From the NCBI GenBank assembly GCA_013115135.1, contig JABANP010000651.1, forward strand, positions 1-24,869: DNA of 24,869 nt, read 5' to 3'. Shown here in pieces: positions 8,587 to 17,027 of the stretch. Position 1 is the first letter of the stretch. Each line of letters starts with the position of its first letter. The position numbers and the translations under genes were made by a program. The stretch is from Perkinsus olseni (Eukaryota > Perkinsozoa > Perkinsida > Perkinsidae). The notes beneath the pieces are model-generated. The model was not told the origin of the DNA. It saw only the letters and a list, made by a program, of their open reading frames with translations, and did no database searches.

Positions 8587-8812
8587 TGCTGCTCATCTGA
8601 AGGCCTAGCGTTAGGGTTTCGACAAAGTAGGATGCTAGGGATCTCCTGTCACGGAACTGGCGTGGTACTGCACCTCTTCCGCCTTCAGGCAACAACTGAG
8701 AGGGCTGGGAAGTGATGTGAGAGGGCGCATCTGTCTCCTGAAAACAGCCGGGGCACGGAAAGGGTGTCACAGGGCCGCTGTCTACGGGCACCTTCATAGC
8801 TCTAAAGAGCAA

Positions 8813-8834
8813 CCGAGAACTTCTCGGCGAGAAG
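8813..8834. repeat. 22-bp triplet motif, T=CCGAGAAG (perfect; paralogues lack it)
   Basis: In the 5' leader of gene A. C and D have the bare word ccgagaag. Confidence 0.95.
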
Positions 8835-8896
8835 ATTTCGGCTTCATTAGCAACAAGCGCAGAGTTGGTCGCCAAGCTAAAGCTACTTGTATCGAC

Positions 8897-9226
8897 ATGA
8901 AGTACCTCTTTGCTGTGACGATCCTATCCATGAGTTGTAACAACATTGCTGTTGTAGACCGTGACTTTGTAGCCAGCGAGGCGGAACATGTGGACGTTGA
9001 CTTCGTGCAGAATTATGTTGATACTCGAAATCACTACCAGTTGGTCCATGATAATGACTCCGCTATCAAAGCGGACATGGACGGTCGTGTGCTAAGGGAT
9101 CGAGCTCTTTGTAACACTTGCCTGTCTTGCGTGCGTTCAGTAGTTGGGGTGCTAGTACCCAGCTGCTTTGGTATATGGACCTATTGCGGTTTTACTGACG
9201 GCTGTAACGACTGCTGCCCGCCGTAA
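8897..9226 (+). CDS. Secreted eight-cysteine peptide precursor, copy A
   Basis: 109 aa from the ATG at 8897. The frame is open further upstream, but the signal peptide (MKYLFAVTILSMSCNNIAVV) fixes this start, and the upstream part differs between copies by a 14-bp footprint. After the signal comes an acidic stretch of about 50 residues, then DGRVLRDRALC and a cysteine-rich end. The eight cysteines are spaced C-x2-C-x2-C-x11-C-x6-C-x5-C-x2-CC, identical in copies C and D. The layout (signal, acidic pro-region, basic site, compact Cys-rich domain) is typical of processed secreted peptides. Target and function are unknown, and I do not recognise the family. Conserved 5' and 3' flanks show recent duplication; flanks carry triplet motifs at 8467, 8565, 8813 and 9433, while the coding part has none. 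Confidence 0.8.
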   Translation: MKYLFAVTILSMSCNNIAVVDRDFVASEAEHVDVDFVQNYVDTRNHYQLVHDNDSAIKADMDGRVLRDRALCNTCLSCVRSVVGVLVPSCFGIWTYCGFTDGCNDCCPP

Positions 9227-9754
9227 CTCGCTTTTCGCCTGATGGTTGCTTTACCGTTATCACATTCGGAGCCTGCTGACCATGTAGGTCTCATCATTAT
9301 ACAGCTCCGGTCGAACTTTATTTGCGATATCCTATGCTTTTTTTCGCGAGTCAGCTCAAGTTATACTTGTGTGCATCGCACTCGTCGGAACCTCTCTTTT
9401 TTGATCGTGTTGTGCCGAGTTATAGTGTAGTAGTGGAAGGCTTCCACTGGAAGCAACTTCTTCTTCTAGGTGTCTTACTGTCTCCTTTGGAAACTAATCT
9501 CACTAGAGCCGAAAACGGCTCTCGATGGGTGCATCATCAAGCGACAGAAGCTCCTTCGCGGAAATCGAGAGCCGGCTCCGATGCTGCCTGATCGCACAGC
9601 CCATTTCGAAGCTGGCAAGTCCAACCGTAGGCTTGTAGTCTATTCACGTCTACTTGCTGACCTTCGTAGAACTCACGCGAGGTCCCATCTCATCCCAGAC
9701 GAAACGGAAGACTACACAAGACGGGACGGCAAACCACTTGGAACGTCAGAGAGT
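9227..9754. other. 3' flank of peptide gene A (duplicated region)
   Basis: Aligns with the 3' flanks of C (from 14539) and D (from 20581). The blocks gagcctgctg, caagttatac and ctcgtcgg.acctcttt are shared. A further block at about 9548-9640 aligns with 15115-15205 of the C unit. Contains the triplet motif at 9433 and a hairpin AGAGCCG/CGGCTCT (about 9510-9527). No gene. Confidence 0.55.
9433..9454. repeat. 22-bp triplet motif, T=GTGGAAGC (perfect; D lacks it)
   Basis: In the 3' flank of gene A; D reads gtagttgcagcaac. Confidence 0.95.
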
Positions 9755-9765
9755 CTCTGACGTTC
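9741..9765. repeat. 25-bp single-centre palindrome (12+1+12)
   Basis: Arm GAACGTCAGAGA around G9753; at the broken 3' remnant of gene copy B. Confidence 0.85.
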
Positions 9766-10150
9766 AAGAACTGGGATGGCCCTCACTCACTGATGGATTA
9801 CAGGGAATCAGGAATGCTATTCGATAGGAGTCGCATAGGACTGAGCATAATATTGAGTAGAAAGCTGCGACAAAATAATTCTTGGTAATTGGGGCTGTTT
9901 GGTCGCAGCTTTCTACTCGCGACATACGGACCAACCCCCATCCGCTTACTTTCAGTGTAATTCCTGTGTAAGTGATGGAACACGGTGGTAGCTATACGTC
10001 ATGGATCTGGCTACGGGCCTGATTCAGTCGATCATCATTCGAGAATTTATTCTGTGATGATCTTGTCCATGAGTTGTATCAACGTAGCTGTTGTAGACCG
10101 TGACTTGGTAGCTGGTGCTACGGAAGGGTTACCAGCGAACTGTCTAATGA
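9755..10150 (+). pseudogene. Rearranged remnant of the eight-cysteine peptide gene, copy B
   Basis: Two pieces of the gene lie in reversed order. 9755-9800 (gacgttcaagaactgggatgg...) matches the 3' coding part of copy C (around 14446-14480). 10052-10130 matches the signal-peptide part (VMILSMSCINVAVVDRDLVAG), with a 5' border unlike the other copies. No ORF combines signal and cysteine domain. A 25-bp odd palindrome (9741-9765) overlaps the first piece, and a hairpin with 17-bp arms (9855-9871/9902-9918) lies between the pieces. Confidence 0.55.
9855..9918. repeat. Inverted repeat, 17-bp perfect arms with a 30-nt loop
   Basis: GAGTAGAAAGCTGCGAC at 9855-9871 and its complement at 9902-9918, between the two halves of copy B. 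Confidence 0.85.
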
Positions 10151-10171
10151 GGCGGTCGGCCAACTAACGGT

Positions 10172-10193
10172 GCGCAGGGCCTGCGCCGCAGGC
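10172..10193. repeat. 22-bp triplet motif, T=GCGCAGGC (perfect)
   Basis: Just after the copy-B remnant. Confidence 0.9.
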
Positions 10194-10355
10194 GACGTAG
10201 CTCTACCAATTCGGTAGTACAAAACACCACCGCACTGGCCCAGCGGTTTTGACACCACACGAGTGGAACTCTCGTAGTCGTTCACCGCCTCTCGAACAGG
10301 TTCCATTCATACGCTCTTCTACTATCCCTTTATACGGCACTTTCTCAGTAGTTTC

Positions 10356-10377
10356 GTTCGACCGTCGAATTTCGACG
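10356..10377. repeat. 22-bp triplet motif, T=ATTCGACG (one mismatch)
   Basis: First base is G instead of A. Inside a candidate minus-strand exon. Confidence 0.75.
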
Positions 10378-10961
10378 TCAACCACACATCGAGGCTCGAG
10401 GCTTATCGTGTGCTGGCCCAAGACGAAGCGATGACAGCAGTTCGAGCACTTCGCAGATTTGGTATGGTTCCGCGGACGTTCGATAGAGATATTGTACACA
10501 TTGTGGTTCAAGTCGTGAGGCTGCTGTATCATAGCGGTGAACTTAGTTTTACGTTCTGGGGCGTCAACACCCACAGATCTTGAGTCTGTGAAGGACTCGC
10601 GCGGTGAGAAAGATTTCGCTCGGAAGTTTGGATGCGAACGTCAGCCAACAGCGGCGACGACTCTGCGGAACTGCAGGAACTCCTTGGCATGGATTTGCTG
10701 AACCAATCCATCGCCTCTGGCTCCATGACGGCGACCCCTGCAGCAAGCCACCTGCTCCCAACTCGGGAGTGCCAAGGATTGCAGGACGGCGGATGCGGTT
10801 TATCGCCTCGATCTCTTTCCGAGTCTTCCGTTCACTCCGACGCCAGTGTGTAAGGGTTCTCAAAGGCTGTGCTAATAGCTACAGAGGCGTCAGTTGTAAG
10901 GCAAGGTGAAGGCCTCATTCCCAACACTTGGAACTCGGAGTCAAAGGTGTAGTTGTTGAGA

Positions 10962-10983
10962 GGTTGGAATCCAACCGTTGGAT
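10962..10983. repeat. 22-bp triplet motif, T=GGTTGGAT (perfect)
   Basis: Inside the first candidate minus-strand exon. Confidence 0.9.
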
Positions 10984-11524
10984 TGCAGAGATCAATGGCG
11001 AGTAAGAGGAGCACACAGTGATTGCAAAAGAGAAGATCCCTTCCAAAGGTCACCGCCCCAATCTTGAAATTACGGGACAACCAAGAATGGAACAGCCGGC
11101 AGTTATAAGCAGGCAAGCTGAGGCGCGCTCCAGTACCGTGCGCCATCAAGCCAGCCGCACGTGACAGTCCTGACGTCACCTAGCGTCGAGTTCCGACATA
11201 ACTTGCTACGGCGATTGTTGACGTCATTAGAGTTGCTTTGTCTCTACTGCAATATTAACTTTACCATCCAATTGATAACCTGCAAATGTCGTATACTTGT
11301 CGGCAGTGGGTCTCAAAGTGCGGTGTAGTCCAACTGGGGCAGTGCCAATTCGGACAGTGGTCAATTCGTACACTTCCCAACTGGGACAGGGGCAAGTCGG
11401 ACACTCGTGTCAAGGTGGTGCCAAGTCGGGCACCTCAACTCAGTACCAACTGAGACATTACCGATAGAGACACCACGAAACGCTCATTCGGACAGTACCA
11501 ACTCGGACACTTACCTGCCCGGCC

Positions 11525-11571
11525 ATATGAGCTTGATTTTCGCGAACCGTTCGCGAAAATCAAGCTCATAT
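11525..11571. repeat. 47-bp perfect palindrome (23+1+23), tandem copy 1
   Basis: Arms start ATATGAGCTTG and end CGCGAAC around a single C at 11548. Confidence 0.9.
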
Positions 11572-11621
11572 ACGCGCGCTCTGCGCGCGCACGTCGGCAC
11601 CAGTGGTCCGGGTCTGGCCTC

Positions 11622-11700
11622 CGGGATATCCCTGGGGGAGATTGAACCTTGGTCGCCCGCGAGTTAGCTAAACGTCTTAACCGCTAGACCAATAGTACCC
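11622..11700 (-). ncRNA. tRNA-like sequence with pol III A and B boxes (copy 1)
   Basis: On the minus strand TGGTCTAGCGG (11691-11681) fits the A-box consensus TRGYNNARNNG exactly. GGTTCAATC (11648-11640) fits the B box except for its last base, at tRNA-like spacing (32 nt). The acceptor and T stems do not pair well, so it is a tRNA-derived (SINE-like) promoter rather than a working tRNA. Confidence 0.5.
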
Positions 11701-12731
11701 TTAAGATTTTCTCGCGAGTTTTTGGGCCCTTAGCTCCCGAGGTCCCTTGCTGTCACGCGCCACGATAATCTTTTTTTCAACGAAGTTATGTCGGGTCGGT
11801 CTCGAAACTACCTCTATTTGCCCCTCACGTGTGGTGTCACGCCAACTCCCATGAACGGACCAGTAACCTGTGTGAGGCTTGTCATCATTCGTTGAATGCA
11901 TCAGCTTGTGTGAGGGGCCCCTTCTTCTATCACATAATGACCATAACACCGATGGCCTCACTGAGTTTGGCCAGCGCTTCGCTAGAATATAAGCCTGGGA
12001 CGCGCGTCGTCAGCCAACCCAGACCCGCAACTTGCAGGCCGCAAGCTACATCGGAGAGGGCTAGTGCGGCTACGTTTCCGAAGTATGGTGGGACATCCTG
12101 GGCTCAAGCGCCAGTCCGTCTGAAGGAAGTCGAGTATATCCAATACTTAAGGGCTTGCAGTGCCACGCTCGCACGTTCCAGGCCATCCAAAAAGTACGGT
12201 GATGAGCAGTAATTCTGATTGCCTAGTAATCAATTTTCAACCTATGCCCTTTCATGTGGAGCTGCATGTGCTCGGAGCTTTTTTAACCTGTTCCTTACAA
12301 TTCGAGTATTGCTTCTCTTACGGTGTGTTTCTTCTTCTGGTTCGGTTGAGTTTCTCCCTTCTCAAGGAATATGCATTGAGTTACTGGGTGCAAAGCAACT
12401 GTCTCAGTTGGCACTGTACGAGTTGTAGTGGCGAGCGAAGTGTCACTGTCCCAAGTGGTCCTGTCTGAATTGGTCCAGGTCGCCCGGCCGTTTTTGTCCG
12501 ACTTGCCACTGACTCAGTTGGCAGTGTCCGAATCTCGGTGTAGTCCAACTGGGGCAGTGCCAATTGGTCAATTCGTACACTTCCCAACTGGGACAGGGGC
12601 AAGTCGGACACTCGTGTCAAGGTGGTGCCAAGTCGGGCACCTCAACTCAGTACCAACTGAGACATTACCGATAGAGACACCACGAAACGCTCATTCGGAC
12701 AGTACCAACTCGGACACTTACCTGCCCGGCC

Positions 12732-12778
12732 ATATGAGCTTGATTTTCGCGAACCGTTCGCGAAAATCAAGCTCATAT
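12732..12778. repeat. 47-bp perfect palindrome (23+1+23), tandem copy 2
   Basis: Identical to 11525-11571, although the bases immediately downstream differ between the two tandem copies. Confidence 0.9.
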
Positions 12779-12830
12779 AGCCCGTACCTCCGCGCGCGCA
12801 CGTCGGCACCAGTGGTCCGGGTCTGGCCTC

Positions 12831-12909
12831 CGGGATATCCCTGGAGGAGATTGAACCTTGGTCGCCCGCGAGTTAGCTAAACGTCTTAACCGCTAGACCA
12901 ATAGTACCC
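12831..12909 (-). ncRNA. tRNA-like sequence with pol III A and B boxes (copy 2)
   Basis: Same element in the second tandem copy: A box 12900-12890, B box 12857-12849, minus strand. Confidence 0.5.
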
Positions 12910-13839
12910 TTAAGATTTTCTCGCGAGTTTTGGGCCCTTAGCTCCCGAGGTCCCTTGCTGTCACGCGCCACGATAATCTTTTTTTCAACGAAGTTATGTC
13001 GGGTCGGTCTCGAAACTACCTCTATTTGCCCCTCACGTGTGGTGTCACGCCAACTCCCATGAACGGACCAGTAACCTGTGTGAGGCTTGTCATCATTCGT
13101 TGAATGCATCAGCTTGTGTGAGGGGCCCCTTCTTCTATCACATAATGACCATAACACCGATGGCCTCACTGAGTTTGGCCAGCGCTTCGCTAGAATATAA
13201 GCCTGGGACGCGCGTCGTCAGCCAACCCAGACCCGCAACTTGCAGGCCGCAAGCTACATCGGAGAGGGCTAGTGCGGCTACGTTTCCGAAGTATGGTGGG
13301 ACATCCTGGGCTCAAGCGCCAGTCCGTCTGAAGGAAGTCGAGTATATCCAATACTTAAGGGCTTGCAGTGCCACGCTCGCACGTTCCAGGCCATCCAAAA
13401 AGTACGGTGATGAGCAGTAATTCTGATTGCCTAGTAATCAATTTTCAACCTATGCCCTTTCATGTGGAGCTGCATGTGCTCGGAGCTTTTTTAACCTGTT
13501 CCTTACAATTCGAGTATTGCTTCTCTTACGGTGTGTTTCTTCTTCTGGTTCGGTTGAGTTTCTCCCTTCTCAAGGAATATGCATTGAGTTACTGGGTGCA
13601 AAGCAACTGTCTCAGTTGGCACTGTACGAGTTGTAGTGGCGAGCGAAGTGTCACTGTCCCAAGTGGTCCTGTCTGAATTGGTCCAGGTCGCCCGGCCGTT
13701 TTTGTCCGACTTGCCACTGACTCAGTTGGCAGTGTCCGAATCTGTGGTGTACGGGTTAATACCTTGTACGAGTTGACCACTGTCCGAATTGGCACTGCCT
13801 CAGTTGGGATACACCCCTCAAAGTGTCTTATTTCTGCTA

Positions 13840-13857
13840 TATATCCACACCGTATGA
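13840..13857 (+). promoter_or_regulatory. Conserved upstream block of peptide gene C
   Basis: TATATCCACACCGTATGA, identical at 19713-19730 and about 370-410 bp before the ATG in both copies. It is the longest unchanged block of the upstream region. A promoter element is possible, but simple recent duplication also explains it. Confidence 0.3.
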
Positions 13858-14208
13858 AGTCTCCCTGCATGTGGTGACGCATCGCGTCCCGCATTCCGTG
13901 GCGCGTTTGTCCCCTGAATTGTTGATGACCTAACGTTAGGGTTTCGAAGAGATACGATGCCTGCCACTAGAGCCTCGTTCATACGGGCGTAGCTCTGCAC
14001 TTGATGCGCCCTACGGCAACAACTGAGAGACCTGGGAGGTGGTGAAAGAGGTCACGCCTTGCTCCTGGAGGCAGTCGTGACCCGGAAAGGCAGTCCGACA
14101 GGCGCTGTTTACGGGTACGTTCATAGCTCGGTGTCACCAAACAACCGAGAAGCCTCCGGTTTCATTAGCAACAAGCGCAGAGCCCAAGCCCAAGCTACTC
14201 GTATCGAC

Positions 14209-14538
14209 ATGAAGTACTTCTTTGCTGTGATGATCCTGTCTATGAGTTGTGTCAACATTGCTGCTGTAGACCGTGACTTTGTAGCCGGCGGTGCGGGGGA
14301 TTTGACCGCTGACATCGTGCAGAATGATGCTGATACCAGAAATCGCTACCAGTCGGTCTATGGTGACAACTCCGTTGTCGCAGCTGACGTGGATGGTCGT
14401 CTTTTAAGGGATGACGCTCTTTGTGACAATTGCCTGTCTTGCAGACGTTCAAAAATCGGGATGGTCCTCACCCACTGCCTAATTATATTTGGCATTTGTG
14501 GTGGCACCGACAACTGTTTCGACTGCTGCGCATATTAA
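14209..14538 (+). CDS. Secreted eight-cysteine peptide precursor, copy C
   Basis: 109 aa, the same length as copy A. Signal peptide MKYFFAVMILSMSCVNIAA, pro-region ending DGRLLRDDALC, then the same eight-cysteine spacing as copy A (C-x2-C-x2-C-x11-C-x6-C-x5-C-x2-CC). Between A and C the cysteines, the GRxLRDxAL element and the signal are conserved while the middle and the loops vary (for example the x11 loop has KIGMVLTH instead of VVGVLVPS). This suggests selection on the scaffold with change in the loops. Upstream DNA is shared with copy D as far as 11205, but a 2.5-kb transposon now separates the distal from the proximal part. The block TATATCCACACCGTATGA (13840-13857) is conserved in D. 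Confidence 0.8.
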   Translation: MKYFFAVMILSMSCVNIAAVDRDFVAGGAGDLTADIVQNDADTRNRYQSVYGDNSVVAADVDGRLLRDDALCDNCLSCRRSKIGMVLTHCLIIFGICGGTDNCFDCCAY

Positions 14539-15259
14539 GCCGCTCGTCGCGTGATGGTCGCCTAACTTTAATCACGGATTCAGAGCCTGCTGATCATATG
14601 AGTCTATTATACTGCTCCGATCGAATTTTGTTGTCCGATTTCCTATCCTATTTTGCCCGCGCCTCCGCTCAAGTTATACACGTACAGTGTGCATCGTACT
14701 CGTCGGGACCTCTTTTATTTAATCCATTTGTGCTGAGTTATAGTCAATATAACTTCACTGTGCAGTGGTTGGAGAAACGTATTCTTTTCAGAGTCTGATT
14801 GTCCTCTTTGAACGCTTGCAATCGGACTCGGTATTCGGTGAAATTGGACATACTATCGGCGAAATTGATCTCCACACTTCGTCAAGGTTGTACTCATTTC
14901 CGGTGCGCCCGCGGAATAGATCGTGAAGCCGCAGTTCTTGTCAAAATTGATCTCACTATGTTCTCCGGTGTCAAGCTTGATTTCACTAAGGGGCCCAGCG
15001 AAGTCGATCTCGACAAGTTGTATAATAAAGCAACAGACTACCATGGAAAGCTGCTTTCGGAAGTTTTTTCCCGCTTTTTTTTCTTGCTTTTTTTTCTTGC
15101 TGCTGGAAGTTTGCTTTCGGAAAGCATCGAGAGATGGCGCCGATTCTGCCTGCTCACACAGGCCATTGCAACGTTGGTAAGTTCAACCGTAGGTTACTTA
15201 CGCGACATAAATGACACGTGACACATAATAAATACGTGACATTTGCGTGACATATTTGC

Positions 15260-15281
15260 GTCTATCGGATAGACTCTATCC
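15260..15281. repeat. 22-bp triplet motif, T=GTCTATCC (perfect)
   Basis: After the end of the C duplication unit. Confidence 0.9.
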
Positions 15282-15437
15282 GGGGGTCTTTTTGGAGCGT
15301 ATGTGTGCTCACCAGTAAGTGTCTCTTCTTCGGTTCAGAGATGGGATCCGGATATAGGGGTCGTTCTACCACGGGAACGAGAAAAAATGCACAAGGCAAG
15401 AATCCTCACTTGACACCAGAACGAGCTGAATGTTCTT

Positions 15438-15471
15438 GTCGAGTTTTGATCACGCCACTTGGATTGATGGA
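15438..15471 (+). repeat. 34-bp dispersed repeat, copy 2
   Basis: Partner of 4164-4197. Confidence 0.7.
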
Positions 15472-15625
15472 TAGTCTAGTATAGTGAACTATTGGGAAAA
15501 GATTTCGGCTAAAACTCGTTCAGGTGGACCATAATCGAGTGGCCGCGAGTCTCTTCCGAAGAAATACTCGAGTCTTTCACCTCCTCCAGCCGGGGGCTCA
15601 GCAGCCCGCTCGCAGCGGGCTCGAC

Positions 15626-16252
15626 CAGGAGCCGATTAAAGTGCTCTGATTTCCGAGTCCAAGTTCTCGGAAAAGCGGCTTTTCCGAGCTCGGATAAAAA
15701 CTGTGAATTAAAGTGCGTTCAAAATTCCGAGCTTTTTTCCGCGCTCGGAAATGGTGTTACTCGGTTCCAAGTGAGGCAATTTCTCGATTGTCGATTAAAG
15801 TGCTGAGCTTTCCGAGCTCCAAGTTCGAAAAGTTTTCAGGGTCTTTGGACTCCCGGAAATCCGGACCCGAGCTCGGAAAACCCACAAAACCACTCGCCAG
15901 CAATGAGCGCTCACTCATAGAAAACCATCGAGTCTTCGCCAAGAAATCCCGACAGGGAGAAACGCTCCTCGCACGCAAAGATTCGGGGCGTTCCACTCTT
16001 TCCGAGCTACTCGGGAAACACCTAAATATCGAGAATTTTTCCGAGACCAAGCTCGTGATGCCGTTGAGCACTTTAATTCGGGGAAAGTGACTCGGTCCGG
16101 GTTCTCGGGAGAAGCCCTCGGGAAATCGACTTTTCCGAGGGATCGCACTTTAATCCGTGGACTCTCGAAATGGGATTTCCAAGGCTCGGAACTCGGTAAC
16201 CGAGTACTTGGACTCGGAACTCGGAAGGCTTCAGCACTTTAATCGGCTCCAG
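15626..16252. mobile_element. Foldback hAT-like MITE with three nested terminal modules
   Basis: Inverted termini GGAGCCGATTAAAGTGCT (15628-15645 and, inverted, 16233-16250) extend to CAGGAGCC/CTGGAGCC. The flanking octamers GGCTCGAC (15618-15625) and GAGTCGAC (16253-16260) agree at 6 of 8 positions, consistent with an aged 8-bp TSD. The word ATTAAAGTGC occurs three times forward in the left half (about 15635, 15707, 15794) and three times inverted in the right half (about 16068, 16145, 16234). Many TTCCGAG/CTCGGAA words make it strongly self-complementary. No ORF of note; non-autonomous. Confidence 0.65.
15666..15688. repeat. 23-bp single-centre palindrome (11+1+11)
   Basis: Arm CTCGGAAAAGC around G15677; inside the foldback MITE. 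Confidence 0.85.
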
Positions 16253-16276
16253 GAGTCGACGACCCCTCGCAATGCC

Positions 16277-16298
16277 ACCACGGACCGTGGTCCACGGT
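16277..16298. repeat. 22-bp triplet motif, T=ACCACGGT (perfect)
   Basis: 17 bp after the right TSD of the foldback MITE. Confidence 0.9.
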
Positions 16299-16500
16299 GA
16301 TGGCATTACCGTGATGGTGATTTTCATGTAGGATATTCCTGAAGGATGTGTGCCGACAAGCTCGAGACAAGCTGTCTCGGACAGCAGTCCCGCATGTAAT
16401 TGCAGTAATTATATGCGGGACTGTTGTCAAGTAATTAAAGGTTACTTTAGTCGCTCTAGTAATCAAATAAATGTGTACAGTAATTGAATTACTGCTCAGG

Positions 16501-16522
16501 CTCTGACGGTCAGATTCTGACG
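16501..16522. repeat. 22-bp triplet motif, T=CTCTGACC (two mismatches)
   Basis: Degenerate copy, close to the 16478-16494 palindrome. Confidence 0.6.
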
Positions 16523-16629
16523 GTGAGTGTCAATCTTTGAGAGTCTTCCGGCAGAGATATGTACTCACAGGTGTTTGCTTGCGGTAACTGTGGTACCTGC
16601 GGTAACTGCGGTAACTGTGACGGGGACCC

Positions 16630-16651
16630 CGTCAACCCGTGACGGTCACGG
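16630..16651. repeat. 22-bp triplet motif, T=CGTCACGG (two mismatches)
   Basis: Mismatches only in the first arm (CGTCAAC). Confidence 0.6.
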
Positions 16652-16673
16652 GGTAACGGACCCACATGTTTGG

Positions 16674-16695
16674 GTCCCACTATGGGACTCCCATA
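16674..16695. repeat. 22-bp triplet motif, T=GTCCCATA (one mismatch)
   Basis: First arm GTCCCAC. Confidence 0.75.
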
Positions 16696-17004
16696 CAAGC
16701 CTATGGACCCGAGGCTAAGGTTGATAGGTTCCGAGTCTAACAACTTTCTGAGCAACATAATTGATGGGTCATCAATGACAAGGGCATCATCATCATGATC
16801 AACATGATGCACTGGTGCATGAATTGAATGGTTTGATCAGCCGACTTGATTTACAAGTGTTGACATTTTCCACCGTTTTTCGCTGACTTGAAACCTTCAG
16901 TCCTGCCTACACTGCTTGGAAAGACGTGACCAGAAAGACGCAATTCGTGAGGTGGTGGTCGTGGTCCTTGTACCGGCCGCCAAGATGGGGTAAACCCGGT
17001 ATGA

Positions 17005-17027
17005 GTGAGGGATGAGTCATCCCTCAC
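17005..17027. repeat. 23-bp single-centre palindrome (11+1+11)
   Basis: Arm GTGAGGGATGA around G17016, followed by GGTGGG/CCCACC. Confidence 0.85.

Larger units (their letters stand above)
7970..8896. other. 5' flank of peptide gene A (duplicated region, non-coding)
   Basis: From about 8460 to the ATG the DNA aligns with 13826-14208 and 19690-20124. It contains four perfect or near-perfect triplet motifs (8467, 8565, 8813 in the aligned part; 8166 and 8244 upstream) that account for most length differences from the other copies. Two short tandem repeats occur at 7947-7968 and 8005-8022 (TAGATCATC twice). No other gene seen. Confidence 0.6.
10203..11179 (-). pseudogene. Possible multi-exon secreted gene on the minus strand, probably decayed
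   Basis: Three minus-strand open stretches could be exons. 11179-10832 has a hydrophobic run LLFCNHCVLLLLAI then FQPLNNYTF. The middle one starts near 10750 (after a GTGAAC...AG candidate intron of about 84 bp). The last, to 10203, contains CSNCCHRF and several N-x-T sequons (NHT, NET, NGT). Together they suggest an extracellular glycoprotein. However, triplet motifs lie inside two of the three (10962-10983 and 10356-10377), so 14-bp insertions have altered the frames, and the GT-AG choices are guesses. Better regarded as a degraded gene or chance ORFs. No family recognised. Confidence 0.2.
11321..12535. repeat. Tandem copy 1 inside the TIR element
   Basis: 1215 bp, nearly identical to 12536-13743. 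Differences seen: eight extra bases at about 11351 (cggacagt), a changed GC-rich hairpin at 11572-11593, a G/A near 11636 and one extra T near 11717. Confidence 0.9.
12536..13743. repeat. Tandem copy 2 inside the TIR element
   Basis: 1208 bp. It starts with the same CGGTGTAGTCC as the left terminus of copy 1, so the duplication begins exactly at the element end. The outer right TIR follows only this copy. Confidence 0.9.
11321..13816. mobile_element. 2.5-kb TIR DNA transposon with an internal 1.2-kb tandem duplication
   Basis: The left end from 11321 and the inverted right end at 13816 match over about 52 bp with a few mismatches (shared core CCAACTG.GGCAGTGCCAA then TTCGGACAGTGG). It is flanked by 9-bp direct repeats CTCAAAGTG (11312-11320, 13817-13825). 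Behind the TIRs are clusters of a short word (C)CAACTCGGACAG(T), forward on the left and inverted on the right, as expected for transposase-binding arrays. The homologous place in copy D (about 19690-19705) has no insert. The 9-bp TSD suggests a Mutator-like group, but no transposase is visible. The ORF of 127 codons present in both repeats has no recognisable domain. Confidence 0.8.
14539..15625. other. 3' flank of peptide gene C and inserted material
   Basis: 14539-14750 aligns with the 3' flanks of A and D, and 15115-15205 with A. Between them, 14831-14890 matches the D side at 21597-21650, partly inverted. An ORF at 14799-15221 (VKIDLTMFSGVKLDF..., ending in a T-rich Phe/Leu run) has no recognised domain and is probably not a gene. 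Downstream are the triplet motif at 15260 and one copy of the 34-bp dispersed repeat (15438-15471). A hairpin AGCCCGCT/AGCGGGCT (15603-15621) precedes the foldback element. Confidence 0.4.

Noticed and set aside
11829..12212. 127-codon ORF repeated at 13037-13420
   Set aside because: Identical only because of the tandem duplication; no domain and no codon evidence. Could be re-examined if other element copies keep it open.
15061..15110. CRISPR-like or regulatory short repeats
   Set aside because: Simple CTTTTTTTTCTTG slippage repeat.
14799..15221. 140-codon ORF with a Phe/Leu-rich run
   Set aside because: The hydrophobic run comes from a T-rich tract with short tandem repeats; overlaps duplicated non-coding DNA aligned with unit A, where no ORF exists.
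16510..16812. Minus ORF with a QLPQ repeat
   Set aside because: The repeat comes from GCGGTAACTG tandem copies; the ORF is crossed by several palindromes.
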